Shown: in pieces, positions 33,343 through 42,029 of the stretch | How the letters are laid out: each line of letters starts with the position of its first letter | Position numbering within the stretch: the first letter of the stretch is position 1 | NCBI GenBank assembly: GCA_034506255.1 | Contig: JAPDPX010000008.1 | Location: 248,001-312,000, forward strand | Source: a candidate division KSB1 bacterium | GTDB lineage: Bacteria; Zhuqueibacterota; Zhuqueibacteria; Zhuqueibacterales; Zhuqueibacteraceae | DNA length: 64,000 bases | Direction of reading: 5' to 3' | The notes under the pieces: model-generated | Database searches by the model: none | What the model saw: the letters and a program-made list of their open reading frames with translations, nothing else | Told to the model about the DNA's origin: nothing | Program-made: the position numbers and the translations under genes

Positions 33343-34599
33343 ATGTCAAATGTTTCATCCGTCTCACCCCCCTCGCTTCGTCCCGCCGAGGTGATCGCTC
33401 TCATCAGCTCCATGTTGCTCGTCGGCACCAGCTTCGGCGCGGTGGCGCCTCTGGTGTCGGCGTTGCTGGAGCAGCGCGGCTTCAGCGAGTATTTCACCGG
33501 CGGCGTCTCCGCCATGCTGGCGGTGGCGGTCGCCCTGCTGAGCACACATGTTGGCAGGTTGGTCGAGCGCCATGGCACCCAGCGCATCAACTTCCTGGGG
33601 TTGGTGGGCCAGGCTCTCGGCTTCGCCGGCCTGGGGGTGGCGCTGGCGTTTTATGAACCGGCGTTGTTTCTCGTCCGCTTTGCTCTCGGTGTTGCCGCCA
33701 CCATGACTTTTGTCGGCGCCGAGGTGGCATTGCTGCGTGGCGTTGCCGCCCACGTGCGGGGCCGGGTGATGGCGGCCTATGGCGCTGCATTGACCTTCGG
33801 ATTCAGTGCCGGGGTCTTTGTGAGCGACTGGGCTTATGATTGGGCCGGCTTGTGGTGTTTCGGGCTGGTTGCAGCCGCCGCGCTGATCATGGCGCCGCTG
33901 GCATGGTGGGGCTTGCGCGGTGAAATTGGCCAGCCCGCTTCACAGCCGGAATCCCCTGGCAGGCTGTCGCCGGCCGATGATATGGATTGGCGCAGTCTGT
34001 GGCTTGGTCTGTTTGGTGCGCTCGTCTTCGGTGCATTGGACATGGCCATCGCCGGCACTTATCCGGTCGAGGGCCAGCGTCTGGGTTTGAGCCGCAGTGA
34101 AACCTTGCACATCGTTGGTTTCACCGCGTTCGGCATGGTGCTCACCCAGCCGATTTGCGGCTGGCTGGCGGACAAATTCGGCGCGCGCCCCGCCATGGCG
34201 GGCATTGGGGTGTTCGGCGTGGCCTGCTGTCTGGCGGCCGGGGTCATGAGTCAAAAGGGTTTGGCGGCAGGTAAAATCTGGGCAACGATGGCATTCGTCG
34301 GCATTGGTGTGGGCGTCGGCGGCGTCTATCCCGTCAGTCTGAAGATTTTGGGCGACCGCACGCCGCCCGGAAAAATGGCGGTGGCTAATGCGCGTTTTTC
34401 GATGCTTTATGGTTATGCTTCACTGTTTGGCCCCATGCTCGCGGCTTTCGCCATCGATGCCGTGGAGGCGCTCGGCTGCCTCGGCTGGGCCGTGCCCGGC
34501 CTCTCCGGCGTGACCATGGCAATGGTCGTGCTTCTGGTGATTTGGGATCGTCGCAGAGAGAGAGTGGCGAAGAAAGCGTCTGAAAGCCCCGCCGGCTGA
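33343..34599 (+). CDS. Major facilitator superfamily transporter
   Basis: This 418-residue inner-membrane protein has about twelve hydrophobic helices. The A-like motif after helix 2 is GRLVERHGTQRINF and after helix 8 GWLADKFGARPAM. The sequence begins MSNVSSVSPPSLRPAEVIAL, leading straight into helix 1. The order suggests an exporter or a metabolite transporter, but the substrate cannot be told. It is divergent from aroC and shares its intergenic region. The ATG at 33343 was preferred over an upstream TTG at 33319. Confidence 0.85.
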   Translation: MSNVSSVSPPSLRPAEVIALISSMLLVGTSFGAVAPLVSALLEQRGFSEYFTGGVSAMLAVAVALLSTHVGRLVERHGTQRINFLGLVGQALGFAGLGVALAFYEPALFLVRFALGVAATMTFVGAEVALLRGVAAHVRGRVMAAYGAALTFGFSAGVFVSDWAYDWAGLWCFGLVAAAALIMAPLAWWGLRGEIGQPASQPESPGRLSPADDMDWRSLWLGLFGALVFGALDMAIAGTYPVEGQRLGLSRSETLHIVGFTAFGMVLTQPICGWLADKFGARPAMAGIGVFGVACCLAAGVMSQKGLAAGKIWATMAFVGIGVGVGGVYPVSLKILGDRTPPGKMAVANARFSMLYGYASLFGPMLAAFAIDAVEALGCLGWAVPGLSGVTMAMVVLLVIWDRRRERVAKKASESPAG

Positions 34600-34659
34600 A
34601 GCCGGCAGTGGCGGGTGGCGTGGCCGGCAAGCACGTTCCTGCGCTCACTTTTTTTCATG

Positions 34660-34995
34660 TAACCTAAATTTTGCAGGCGGGCTTGCCGTTGTTCGGAAGA
34701 AACGGCCTGTTCACAAAACTCCGTCAGGAGTGAACTGTTTGTAGACATGGGCATCTTGCGTGTCTTTAAACTCGGTCAGGAGTGGCCTGTCGAATTTCCC
34801 ATAATCTGGCGCGGTTTTTTCGAGGAGGGCCAAGTAGGTCACTCCTGACGGAGTTTTGGGAAATGCGAGATGCCGCTTCACTAAAAAACAGTTCACTCCG
34901 ACCGGAGTTGACAGCGTGTTTGCCTGCAAAATTTTTTATGTACCACCCCTTGGGTGGTTGGGCGTCGTGATCAAAGCGGTGTTTCTCGCGGAGGG
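34660..34995 (-). repeat. Family A element, copy 2 (inverted relative to copy 1)
   Basis: Read on the minus strand it aligns with copy 1 (22108-22441) along its full length. Palindromes ACTCC-N4-GGAGT (one with a mismatch) begin at 34718, 34770, 34841 and 34895. The spacings of 52, 71 and 54 bases match 53, 70 and 52 in copy 1. It sits in a gene-free stretch after the MFS gene. Confidence 0.8.
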
Positions 34996-35351
34996 GATCG
35001 ATCTGGGTGCAAAATTCAGGTGTAAACTGACGTGTGCGCGCAGTGACAGCGGGCAAAGTTGTCTCCTGAAATTTTGCACGGGTCATGTTGCCCTCACCAC
35101 CTGCGGTTGCAATCGCAGGCTCGAAGCGCGAGCCGGCTGAAGGCCGGCTTGTCACCCGGTTGGCGGGCAGCCGCCTTCAGGCGGTTTCAGCGTTGAGGGA
35201 AAGGTGGCAAAAAGAAGATGCAAAATTCAGGTGTCAGAAGTTGTGTCGTGATTTTGACTGAGCCTTTGGCACACAGGCAAAAATTCCCACGGGCCAGTCC
35301 GTCAGATGAGAACAGATTGCCGGAGCGTGCCGCCGGCATAAAAACGGCAGC
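34996..35351. other. Gene-free stretch with further short repeats
   Basis: The word TGCAAAATTCAGGTGT occurs twice (about 35009 and 35220) and also marks the right end of repeat A. GC hairpins (GAGCCGGCTGAAGGCCGGCTT near 35129, without its first base, and CCGCCTTCAGGCGG near 35170) lie between them. No coding frame is supported. Confidence 0.45.
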
Positions 35352-36263
35352 TCATCGCCGCGGCGAAGCCTCGAGCCTGGGATAGTAGTACAACCGCACC
35401 GGCAGGCCGCGCAGCGATTCACTCAGCGTATAGTAGCCTTTGCCCTGCGCCTGCCAGGCCACGGCCTCGCCTTGCGGTTCGAGAATGTAGGGCACGGGCG
35501 TGGCCGGTTGAGCGAAGGCCTGCCACAGATTCTGATCCGGCTGCCTCGGCCAAAAGTAGATCGCGACGTAGGTTTTGATCAGAATGCCGTCACCGGACGG
35601 CGAAATGTCGCCGGCAACCACACCCCCCAAGCGCAAGGTCGCGACGTGCTCGAGTGTGAGCGTGCCCGAAGTCGGCTGCGGATACGCGGCACGATACACG
35701 CGGGCAATGGTGTCCTGCTTGCTGACGATGTAAAGATCCCTGGTCAGTGGATCGAGCATGAGTGTTTCGGCGTCACGGCTGCCATCGGGATAGCGCACCG
35801 TGATCGTTTCCACGCCGGTGAGCGTGGTGTCGAGCGGAGATGGTCGCGGCCGCACGCGCGGCTCGGGGACACGATGGATGGTTTTGAGGGAAGGTGAGGA
35901 AGAGGTGTGGCCCAGATCACCGATGTAGAGATAATCCACGCCCGGCAGCGGCCCCGGCCCCAGGGCGAGATCCTCCCAATCGCGCGCGGTTACGCCGGCG
36001 AGCCTGAAGGTGCCGAGATGTCTGCCGTGGGTGTCGAGCGCGAACAACCGGCTGTCATCGCCCGAGTCGTTGTGTGTCCACAACACGGCGGTATTTTTCC
36101 GGCTGGCGGCGAGTCCGGAGGCTTCGGTGAGCAGCCGGCAGGCGACCACGCCGCAATCGATCCGGCTGCCGAATTGGGGAGTTTGCGCGTGGGCGGTGCG
36201 TGACGTCAGATACAACACTGCGCCAGCCGCCACCAGCACCCTCCAGCGAAGGCTTGCGATCAT
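35352..36263 (-). CDS. Secreted beta-propeller-like protein of unknown function
   Basis: This exported protein has 303 residues with signal peptide MIASLRWRVLVAAGAVLYLT...AHAQ. Recurring phrases are EASGLAASRKNTAVLWTHND, DWEDLALGPGP, DYLYIGDLGH and AETLMLDPLTRDLYIVSKQ. I associate these with uncharacterised secreted propellers. Its ATG overlaps the stop codon of the metallopeptidase-like gene (TGATG), so translation is coupled. No catalytic residues were identified. Confidence 0.78.
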   Translation of the reverse strand: MIASLRWRVLVAAGAVLYLTSRTAHAQTPQFGSRIDCGVVACRLLTEASGLAASRKNTAVLWTHNDSGDDSRLFALDTHGRHLGTFRLAGVTARDWEDLALGPGPLPGVDYLYIGDLGHTSSSPSLKTIHRVPEPRVRPRPSPLDTTLTGVETITVRYPDGSRDAETLMLDPLTRDLYIVSKQDTIARVYRAAYPQPTSGTLTLEHVATLRLGGVVAGDISPSGDGILIKTYVAIYFWPRQPDQNLWQAFAQPATPVPYILEPQGEAVAWQAQGKGYYTLSESLRGLPVRLYYYPRLEASPRR

Positions 36264-36796
36264 CAGGCCTCCGGTTTCTCCCGGCCGGCTGTTTCGAACA
36301 ACGAAAGCTGCCCCGTGGCAGAAGCGGCGCGGCAGCGGCTCAAGGCGTGCAGCTCCTGCTCCAGCCAGCGGATGTACTGCCGGTGGGTCTTTCTGATTTC
36401 GAGGGCGCGCAGGCAGAGCGCACGCACTGCCGGTGCGAAGGCCGGCCAGTGCTGCCGCACGACGGCGGGCAGGCGCAAATAGGCCGGTGCCTCATCGCAG
36501 AACAGCGGGCTGCGCGCCAGCGTCCAGATGTCGCATTGTTTTTCGCCCCCGGGAATGCCATTTTGGCCCTGGACCAAATGTGTCAACTCATGGCCGATGG
36601 TGTTGTAGCTCACCTTGCGGGCGCGCAGGCGAATCAGGTTTTGCTCGCGAATGGCGGCGCCGAGATGCACGCGGGTGTAGCCCACCGTGATGGTTTGCCC
36701 CTGCAGCTCGGGAAAATGGTGCAGGGCATGGTGCAGCATCTGCACCAGCCGCCGGCTCAGGCGCTTTTGCATCGCGGGCGTGAAACGAAAAGGCAC
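36263..36796 (-). CDS. SprT-like zinc metallopeptidase domain protein
   Basis: This is a protein of about 177 residues without a signal peptide. It contains NTIGHELTHLVQGQNG, an HExxH motif in a SprT- or DUF4157-like setting, and a second half rich in Arg and Leu. The start is uncertain: GTG at 36796 lies just after GAGGAGG but very close to it, and an ATG at 36772 is the alternative. It lies between rhodanese and the secreted propeller, overlapping the latter. A cytoplasmic protease or DNA-repair accessory is possible. Confidence 0.7.
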   Translation of the reverse strand: MPFRFTPAMQKRLSRRLVQMLHHALHHFPELQGQTITVGYTRVHLGAAIREQNLIRLRARKVSYNTIGHELTHLVQGQNGIPGGEKQCDIWTLARSPLFCDEAPAYLRLPAVVRQHWPAFAPAVRALCLRALEIRKTHRQYIRWLEQELHALSRCRAASATGQLSLFETAGREKPEA

Positions 36797-36815
36797 GGCC
36801 TCCTCGGGGTGGTTT

Positions 36816-37133
36816 TTAATAGACCGGCACCGACGGGTCAACCGTTCGTGACCACTGCGCAATGCCGCCGCGCAGATTCATGACATTTCTGAAGCCCTGC
36901 TGCTCGAGAAAGCGGCAGACTTGCATACTGCGCCCGCCGTGATGGCAGTAGACAACGATGGTGTCTTCCGGATTCATTTCCCCCAGACGATGCGGTATGG
37001 CGCGCATGGGGATGTGGAGGGCGCCGTCGATTTTGCAATAGTCCACTTCGGACTGCTCCCGGACATCCAACAGCACGATGGCCTCACCCCGCAGGCGGCG
37101 CTGGTGCAGTTCCAATGGATCGATTTGCTTCAT
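36816..37133 (-). CDS. Single-domain rhodanese (GlpE/PspE-like sulfurtransferase)
   Basis: This 105-residue cytoplasmic protein is one rhodanese domain: IVLLDVREQSEVD at the start, then the active-site loop VYCHHGGRS with the catalytic Cys in a CxxGxR setting. It transfers sulfane sulfur to cyanide or thiol acceptors. GGAGG precedes the ATG at 37133. It is the first gene of a three-gene minus-strand operon. Confidence 0.92.
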   Translation of the reverse strand: MKQIDPLELHQRRLRGEAIVLLDVREQSEVDYCKIDGALHIPMRAIPHRLGEMNPEDTIVVYCHHGGRSMQVCRFLEQQGFRNVMNLRGGIAQWSRTVDPSVPVY

Positions 37134-37229
37134 CTGGCCTCCGTCAGCTCGTTGCTTGATTTGAAAAGGGAGCCGAAAATAAGGAAATCCATTCCGGCAA
37201 GCAAGCCCAAAGAACAGCCGCCATCGGTG

Positions 37230-37375
37230 TCAGGATCAGACTCCAAAAATCCCTCCGCGAAAGCAGCACGCCCATGGAAAAAGCCATTTCGTGGGGTTCA
37301 TTTTCGCGGGAGAAAAGTCGTGACGCCTTTGGCAAACGGTCGAATTTCGAAAGCCGGGCTGCTCAATAGTCGAAG
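37230..37375 (+). repeat. Family B dispersed repeat, copy 2
   Basis: It matches 22549-22680 in order and orientation. Relative to that copy it has an insertion between CCATTTCGTGGG and GCGGGAGAAAAG, plus other small indels. It occupies most of the gene-free stretch 37134-37603; nothing else was recognised there. Confidence 0.7.
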
Positions 37376-37603
37376 CAATCTCCCAGCAACATGTGGCATA
37401 ACGCCGACTTCCCTGCCTGCCGGCAACAGCTTTGTGCCGCGCGCTTCGCCAAGATCCGCGGGCCTGCAACCCGCGCGAAATTTTGCTTGACTTTCTTCGC
37501 CCAGCCTGCCTATACTGGCCGCACCTGCTCGGAATAAACCGTTGCAGGTGGGCATTGCAACAGGCAGTGAGATTTGCCTCATCAAAAAATCAGAGATGGA
37601 GTC

Positions 37604-37945
37604 ATGAAGAAAAACTGGCGAGCCCCGGTCGCCGCACTCATGAGCGCGGTCTTTCTCCTGCTCACAGTGACGGCGGAACTGGCGCATCGGCACGGCAGTC
37701 AGCCGGCCGAATTGCGACTGCTTGCAACGGACAATGCCACGGGCAAATCCCCGGGCATGGCCGGCAAAAGCCAGGATTGCGTTGCCTGTCTGCTGTCGCT
37801 GACGCAGTCTGCAGTTGCAGCAAACCTTCTTTGCATGGACCTGCCGTCTGTCGTTTCGTTTCTGCCTCTCACTGAACCTGCTTTTCATAGTGCCGCTCCG
37901 GCGCTCTTCTGCACCCTGCGTGCCCCTCCTGCTGTCCCTGCCTGA
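37604..37945 (+). CDS. Small exported His/Cys-containing protein upstream of TonB receptor
   Basis: This protein of 113 residues has a signal peptide or membrane anchor (WRAPVAALMSAVFLLLTVTAE) followed directly by LAHRHGS and, later, QDCVACLLS. A His-rich start and a CxxC motif are typical of small periplasmic proteins next to metal-importing TonB receptors, some classed as DUF2946-like. A TonB receptor and lipoprotein follow on the same strand. GGAG lies before the ATG. Metal binding is inferred from composition and context only. Confidence 0.65.
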   Translation: MKKNWRAPVAALMSAVFLLLTVTAELAHRHGSQPAELRLLATDNATGKSPGMAGKSQDCVACLLSLTQSAVAANLLCMDLPSVVSFLPLTEPAFHSAAPALFCTLRAPPAVPA

Positions 37946-38402
37946 AAGCATTTTCCCCACAATTACGGTGTTCTCCGGCGGCGTGAAGCGCCTCCCGCTT
38001 TCCGTCATCGTGCGAGTTGCCAGCAGGCCATCTGCGCTGCCTGGTCCCGGGCAGACGATGTCATCTGCTGTCGTGTGATCATGCCTGTGCCTGCAAGGCA
38101 GCCGGCAGCTTGACGGGGCGGGCCGCAGTGCTTCATCCCGGCCGGAATGCGCCAAATCATCGCCTTTCTGATTGTACCGGCATCTGGTCTGTGACTGGCC
38201 GGCAGCCGTTTTGCCACATGGCGGTTTGAAGCTGCTGCCGGGGTGCGTGCAAGGCGAGGGTCAGCCCGTGCGCCTGCACACTGCATGCGCTGCCCGCACC
38301 ACTTCGGCAGTGGGAGCGCAGGCAGAACTGCCGTCTGAAACGAGTCTGCCGGCCATGCGCCGCGGAAAGGCCTCATGGTTTTTCCATCTGCGAGGTTGGA
38401 AA
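37946..38402. other. Gap before the TonB receptor gene
   Basis: I looked for a cobalamin riboswitch and for metal-regulator boxes and saw none. No short gene is convincing. The receptor frame stays open upstream to 38172, but without a ribosome site. Confidence 0.3.
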
Positions 38403-40760
38403 ATGTCATTGCCTAGTCTGAGATATTGGCTCGTGTTTTTGTATTTGGGGCTGGCCCTGCCAGACGGTGTTGCCCGGCAGGAACCGACAGTTGTCCGATT
38501 TTTCGGACGGGTGATCGACAAGCAAACGAAGCAGCCGCTGCCCGGTGCCCAGGTTTATCTTCCCGAGTTGCGGCGCGGCACGGTCACGGATGACCATGGC
38601 CGTTTCACCATCCCCGCCATCCCCACGGGCAGGCACCACGTGCGCTGCCAGTTGCTGGGCTATGCAGATTGTGAAGAGCATCTGCTGCTGCAGGAGGATA
38701 CAGAGCATATCTTTCAACTCGAGGCAGAGCCTGTGGCGGCGCCGGCCGTGACGGTCACTGCCGAACGCTTTGCCCGGGACAAGCCTGGCGGCAGCGACCG
38801 CGCGCTGGCAGTGTTGCGCGGAGAGCGCCTGGAGAAGGCGCGCGGCCAGTCATTGGGCGAAACTCTCGAGGGGATCGCCGGCGTGACGGTTTTACAAACC
38901 GGACCGGCGGTGGTCAAGCCGGTGGTGCGCGGTCTGCACAGCGATCGCGTGCTGGTCTTGAATGCCGGCGTGACACAGGAGGGCCAGCAATGGGGCGGGG
39001 AGCATGCCCCGGAAATCGATCCATTTGCACCGGCACGCATCGAAGTGTTGAAAGGCGCTGCCGGCGTGCAATACGGCGTTGGTGCCATCGGCGGTGTGAT
39101 TCGCGTCGAGCCGCGGCCGCTGCGCGAGCACCCGGGTTGGGGCGGCGAGTTTTGGCTCAATGGTTTCTCGAACAATCTGCAAGCGGCGGGCTCGCTTTTG
39201 CTCGAAGGCGCGCCGCGGCAGATGCCGGGCCTGGCCTGGCGACTGCAAGGCAGTGTGCGCCGCGCTGGTGACGCCCGCACGCCGGATTTCAACATCCGCA
39301 ACTCCGGTTTTGCCGAACGCAGCGGTTCGCTCGGTTTGGGCTATGACAAAGGCGGCGTCACCACCGAGGTGTATTTCAGCCACTTCGGCACCGAGCTGGG
39401 AATTTTCACGGGTTCACACCTCGGCAACCTCACGGACTTGCTGCGCGCCATCGCACGCGGCCGGCCCGCCACAGACAGCGACTTCAGCTATGAAATCCGG
39501 CCGCCGAAGCAGACCATCAGCCACAATCTGTTGTCGGTGCGTTCCAGCCTGCCCGCGGGACGACTGGGCCGGCTGCACTTGCAGTACGGCTGGCAACAAA
39601 ACCATCGCCAGGAGTTCGACGCCCACAAGCCGTACAACGATTCGCTGGCGGCATTGAACCGGGCCTCCCTCGATCTCACGCTGACCACGCACGCTGTGGA
39701 CCTGACCTTTGCTCACCATCCCTGGCGCAATCTCTTCGGCAAGCTCGGCGTGAGCGGCATGCGCCAGGGCAATGTGCAAGCCGGAACCATTCTGTTGATC
39801 CCTAATTTTCGCGCCCACACCGGCGGCGCATATGTTCTCGAGACCTGGACACACGGCGCCTGGACCATCAACGCCGGCTTCCGCTTCGATGCCCGCGTAC
39901 AACGGGTTTACCGCCGGATCAATCGTGAAGTCGTTACCACCGTGCATCGTTATCACAACTTCACCACGGTGGCGGGGGCAATTTATCAGTTCGCGCCCTC
40001 CTGGGCGCTGGCCGCGAATCTCGGCACCGCCTGGCGGCCACCCGGCATTAATGAGCTTTACAGCAATGGCGTGCATCACGGCACCGCACAATTCGAGATC
40101 GGCGATCCCGGCCTGACCCGCGAGCGCAGCTTCAATTTCGATGTCACGCTCAAACAGCAGGGCAAGCGCAGTCGTCTGGAGTTCAGTGCCTACCGCAACC
40201 GGCTGCATGACTTCATTTTCCTGTTTCCGCAACCCGAGCCGACGCTCACCATTCGCGGCGCCTTTCCCACCTTCCGTTTTCAGCAGGCCGATGCCGTCAT
40301 CGCCGGCGCGGACGGCATGGCCCAGTTTCAATTGACGGATTTCTTCGAACTGGGCGTGAGTGCGGCCGTCGTGCGCGGCCAAAACCTCGAAACCAGGGAG
40401 CCGCTGTTTCATATGCCGGCGGACCGCCTGCGCTTGTTCACCTCCTGGCGGGTGCCGGCGCCGGCTCTCCTGCGCGAAACCCATCTCGACCTGGCGGGCA
40501 CGTTCGTACGCCGGCAAACCCGCGTGCCGAAAAATGCCGATTATGCGCCACCGCCTGCTCCTTATGCGCTGTTGGACCTGAGCCTGGGTGGCAACTTCGC
40601 CGTGGCCGCACTGCCGGTCAGTTTCGAACTCACCGTGCAAAATCTGCTCAACACCGCGTATCGCGATTATCTGAGCCGCTATCGTTACTTCATCGACGAT
40701 CCCGGCCGGAGCTGGATTTTGCGTCTGCACACCTCGTTTGGCCTGCCGCCGCAGGAGTAG
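38403..40760 (+). CDS. TonB-dependent outer-membrane receptor, probably for a metal or metal chelate
   Basis: This 785-residue receptor starts at ATG 38403 behind GAGGTTGG. It has a signal peptide ending near VARQ, a carboxypeptidase-regulatory-like domain at about 25-110 (FFGRVIDKQTKQPLPGAQVY), a plug at about 125-250 with LETLEGIAGV-type sequence, VVRGLHSDRVLVLNAG and IEVLKGAAGVQYG, and a barrel ending RSWILRLHTSFGLPPQE. The plug phrase GQQWGGEHAPEIDPFAP resembles ZnuD-like receptors. With the His/Cys protein upstream and the lipoprotein downstream, metal uptake (zinc or copper) is the best guess. Confidence 0.9.
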   Translation: MSLPSLRYWLVFLYLGLALPDGVARQEPTVVRFFGRVIDKQTKQPLPGAQVYLPELRRGTVTDDHGRFTIPAIPTGRHHVRCQLLGYADCEEHLLLQEDTEHIFQLEAEPVAAPAVTVTAERFARDKPGGSDRALAVLRGERLEKARGQSLGETLEGIAGVTVLQTGPAVVKPVVRGLHSDRVLVLNAGVTQEGQQWGGEHAPEIDPFAPARIEVLKGAAGVQYGVGAIGGVIRVEPRPLREHPGWGGEFWLNGFSNNLQAAGSLLLEGAPRQMPGLAWRLQGSVRRAGDARTPDFNIRNSGFAERSGSLGLGYDKGGVTTEVYFSHFGTELGIFTGSHLGNLTDLLRAIARGRPATDSDFSYEIRPPKQTISHNLLSVRSSLPAGRLGRLHLQYGWQQNHRQEFDAHKPYNDSLAALNRASLDLTLTTHAVDLTFAHHPWRNLFGKLGVSGMRQGNVQAGTILLIPNFRAHTGGAYVLETWTHGAWTINAGFRFDARVQRVYRRINREVVTTVHRYHNFTTVAGAIYQFAPSWALAANLGTAWRPPGINELYSNGVHHGTAQFEIGDPGLTRERSFNFDVTLKQQGKRSRLEFSAYRNRLHDFIFLFPQPEPTLTIRGAFPTFRFQQADAVIAGADGMAQFQLTDFFELGVSAAVVRGQNLETREPLFHMPADRLRLFTSWRVPAPALLRETHLDLAGTFVRRQTRVPKNADYAPPPAPYALLDLSLGGNFAVAALPVSFELTVQNLLNTAYRDYLSRYRYFIDDPGRSWILRLHTSFGLPPQE

Positions 40761-40983
40761 CACATCGCCCGAGCCATCATCTTGACAACAGCCAGGAGGC
40801 TTTTCTCCAATCCGGATTTGTTCGGGATGAGGAAAATTCCAGAAGGTTTCTGCTCCGGTCTGGCCATCAGAATTCGCGCAATCTGCCTCAAACCGGCGTG
40901 GTGCCCACCGGCTCAGCCGGGGAAAATTTTGGAAACAGGCCCCCGTTCACCTCTGAACTCATAAACTAAAAAGGAGTCACACG

Positions 40984-41574
40984 ATGCAATCTTTCATCCC
41001 TCTTCGTCCTGCCGCGCTGTTGTTCATGTTGCCGTTGTTGCTGATGTGGTGGGGTTGCGAAAAAGATCCCGCCTCACCCGAGGAAGACAATGAACAGGAA
41101 TTGATCACCAAAGTGGTTTTGACGCTGACGGAAAGCGGCTCCGGCAGCACGGTCACGGCGACCTACAACGATCCCGACGGCCCGGGCGGCATGGCGCCCA
41201 CGATTGGTTCGCTCACCGTGAAGGCCGGCAGCACGTACGCGGGAACCATCGAGGTGTTCGATGAAACCAAGACGCCGGCGGTCAACCTCACGGACGAGAT
41301 CAAGGAGGAAGCGGATGCGCACCAGTTTTTCTACACCCCGCAGGGTGAGCTTGCCGGCCGGCTGGTGGTGACGATCACCGACAAGGACAGCAAGAACCTG
41401 CCGCTGGGGCTGGTTTTCCATGTGACGGTGACCGCCGGCCCGCCGGTGACCGGGTCTGCCACCAACTCGTTGAATGTGGTCTTGAGTCATTACGACAAGG
41501 ATACCAAGAACGGTCGGGACCGCAGCGATGAATCCGACATTGACATCAACGTGCCGGTGGGCATCGTCAATTAA
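40984..41574 (+). CDS. Exported lipoprotein paired with TonB receptor
   Basis: This 196-residue protein has a leader with a probable lipidation cysteine (LLLMWWGCEKDP); the residues before the Cys are not an ideal lipobox. The body is beta-rich and acidic: KVVLTLTESGSGSTVTATY, TIEVFDETKTPAVNLTDEI, EEADAHQFFYTP, then SHYDKDTKNGRDRSDESDID. This order is familiar to me from lipoproteins next to TonB receptors in Bacteroidetes, usually annotated only by fold. AAGGAG precedes the ATG. Calcium or transition-metal binding by the Asp-rich tail is a guess. Confidence 0.75.
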   Translation: MQSFIPLRPAALLFMLPLLLMWWGCEKDPASPEEDNEQELITKVVLTLTESGSGSTVTATYNDPDGPGGMAPTIGSLTVKAGSTYAGTIEVFDETKTPAVNLTDEIKEEADAHQFFYTPQGELAGRLVVTITDKDSKNLPLGLVFHVTVTAGPPVTGSATNSLNVVLSHYDKDTKNGRDRSDESDIDINVPVGIVN

Positions 41575-41629
41575 CCGGTCGCAAACCGGACGCGCCTGAA
41601 CCAAAAGAAAAACTTCCCGCCAAACGGCG

Positions 41630-41668
41630 AAGCCGCAAAGAAGGCACAAACTCTGCTCTTTGCGGCTT
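41630..41668 (+). terminator. Intrinsic terminator after the lipoprotein gene
   Basis: An 11-base perfect stem AAGCCGCAAAG / CTTTGCGGCTT has a 17-base loop. The T run after it is weak (TGTGTTTGC). It lies 55 bases after the lipoprotein stop. The remaining gap to 42029 shows nothing else I can name. Confidence 0.6.
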
Positions 41669-42029
41669 TGTGTGTTTGCACGTGGTTTTTGTTGCCTGCA
41701 AACAGGCAACTGCTGCACCTCCGGTGTTGGTAGTTGCCGCCCAAAACATTGGCAACGGGTGTATTGGAAGGATGAGGAGCTGCGGGCGGTTGAAAAGCAT
41801 TTTCAGCCCGCCCAAGGACAGGGAGCCGCCCGCGGCGTCAAAGGCGGAAACTGTGTTCGGACAAGTCCGGCAACCTGGCGTGCCGGCCTCACGGTTGAGC
41901 AGGCAGGGCTTGCGTTTTGCATTTCTTCTGTTTATTTGAAGGCACGTGCGAACGCGGACACGAGAAGAAGCTGAAAAAATAAGATCGGGATACCGCGAAA
42001 TTCTTTTTCCCAACGAGCCGGAGGAGGAC

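Noticed and set aside
37946..38402. Cobalamin riboswitch upstream of the TonB receptor
   Set aside because: The B12-box and the GCCACTG-type core words were not found.
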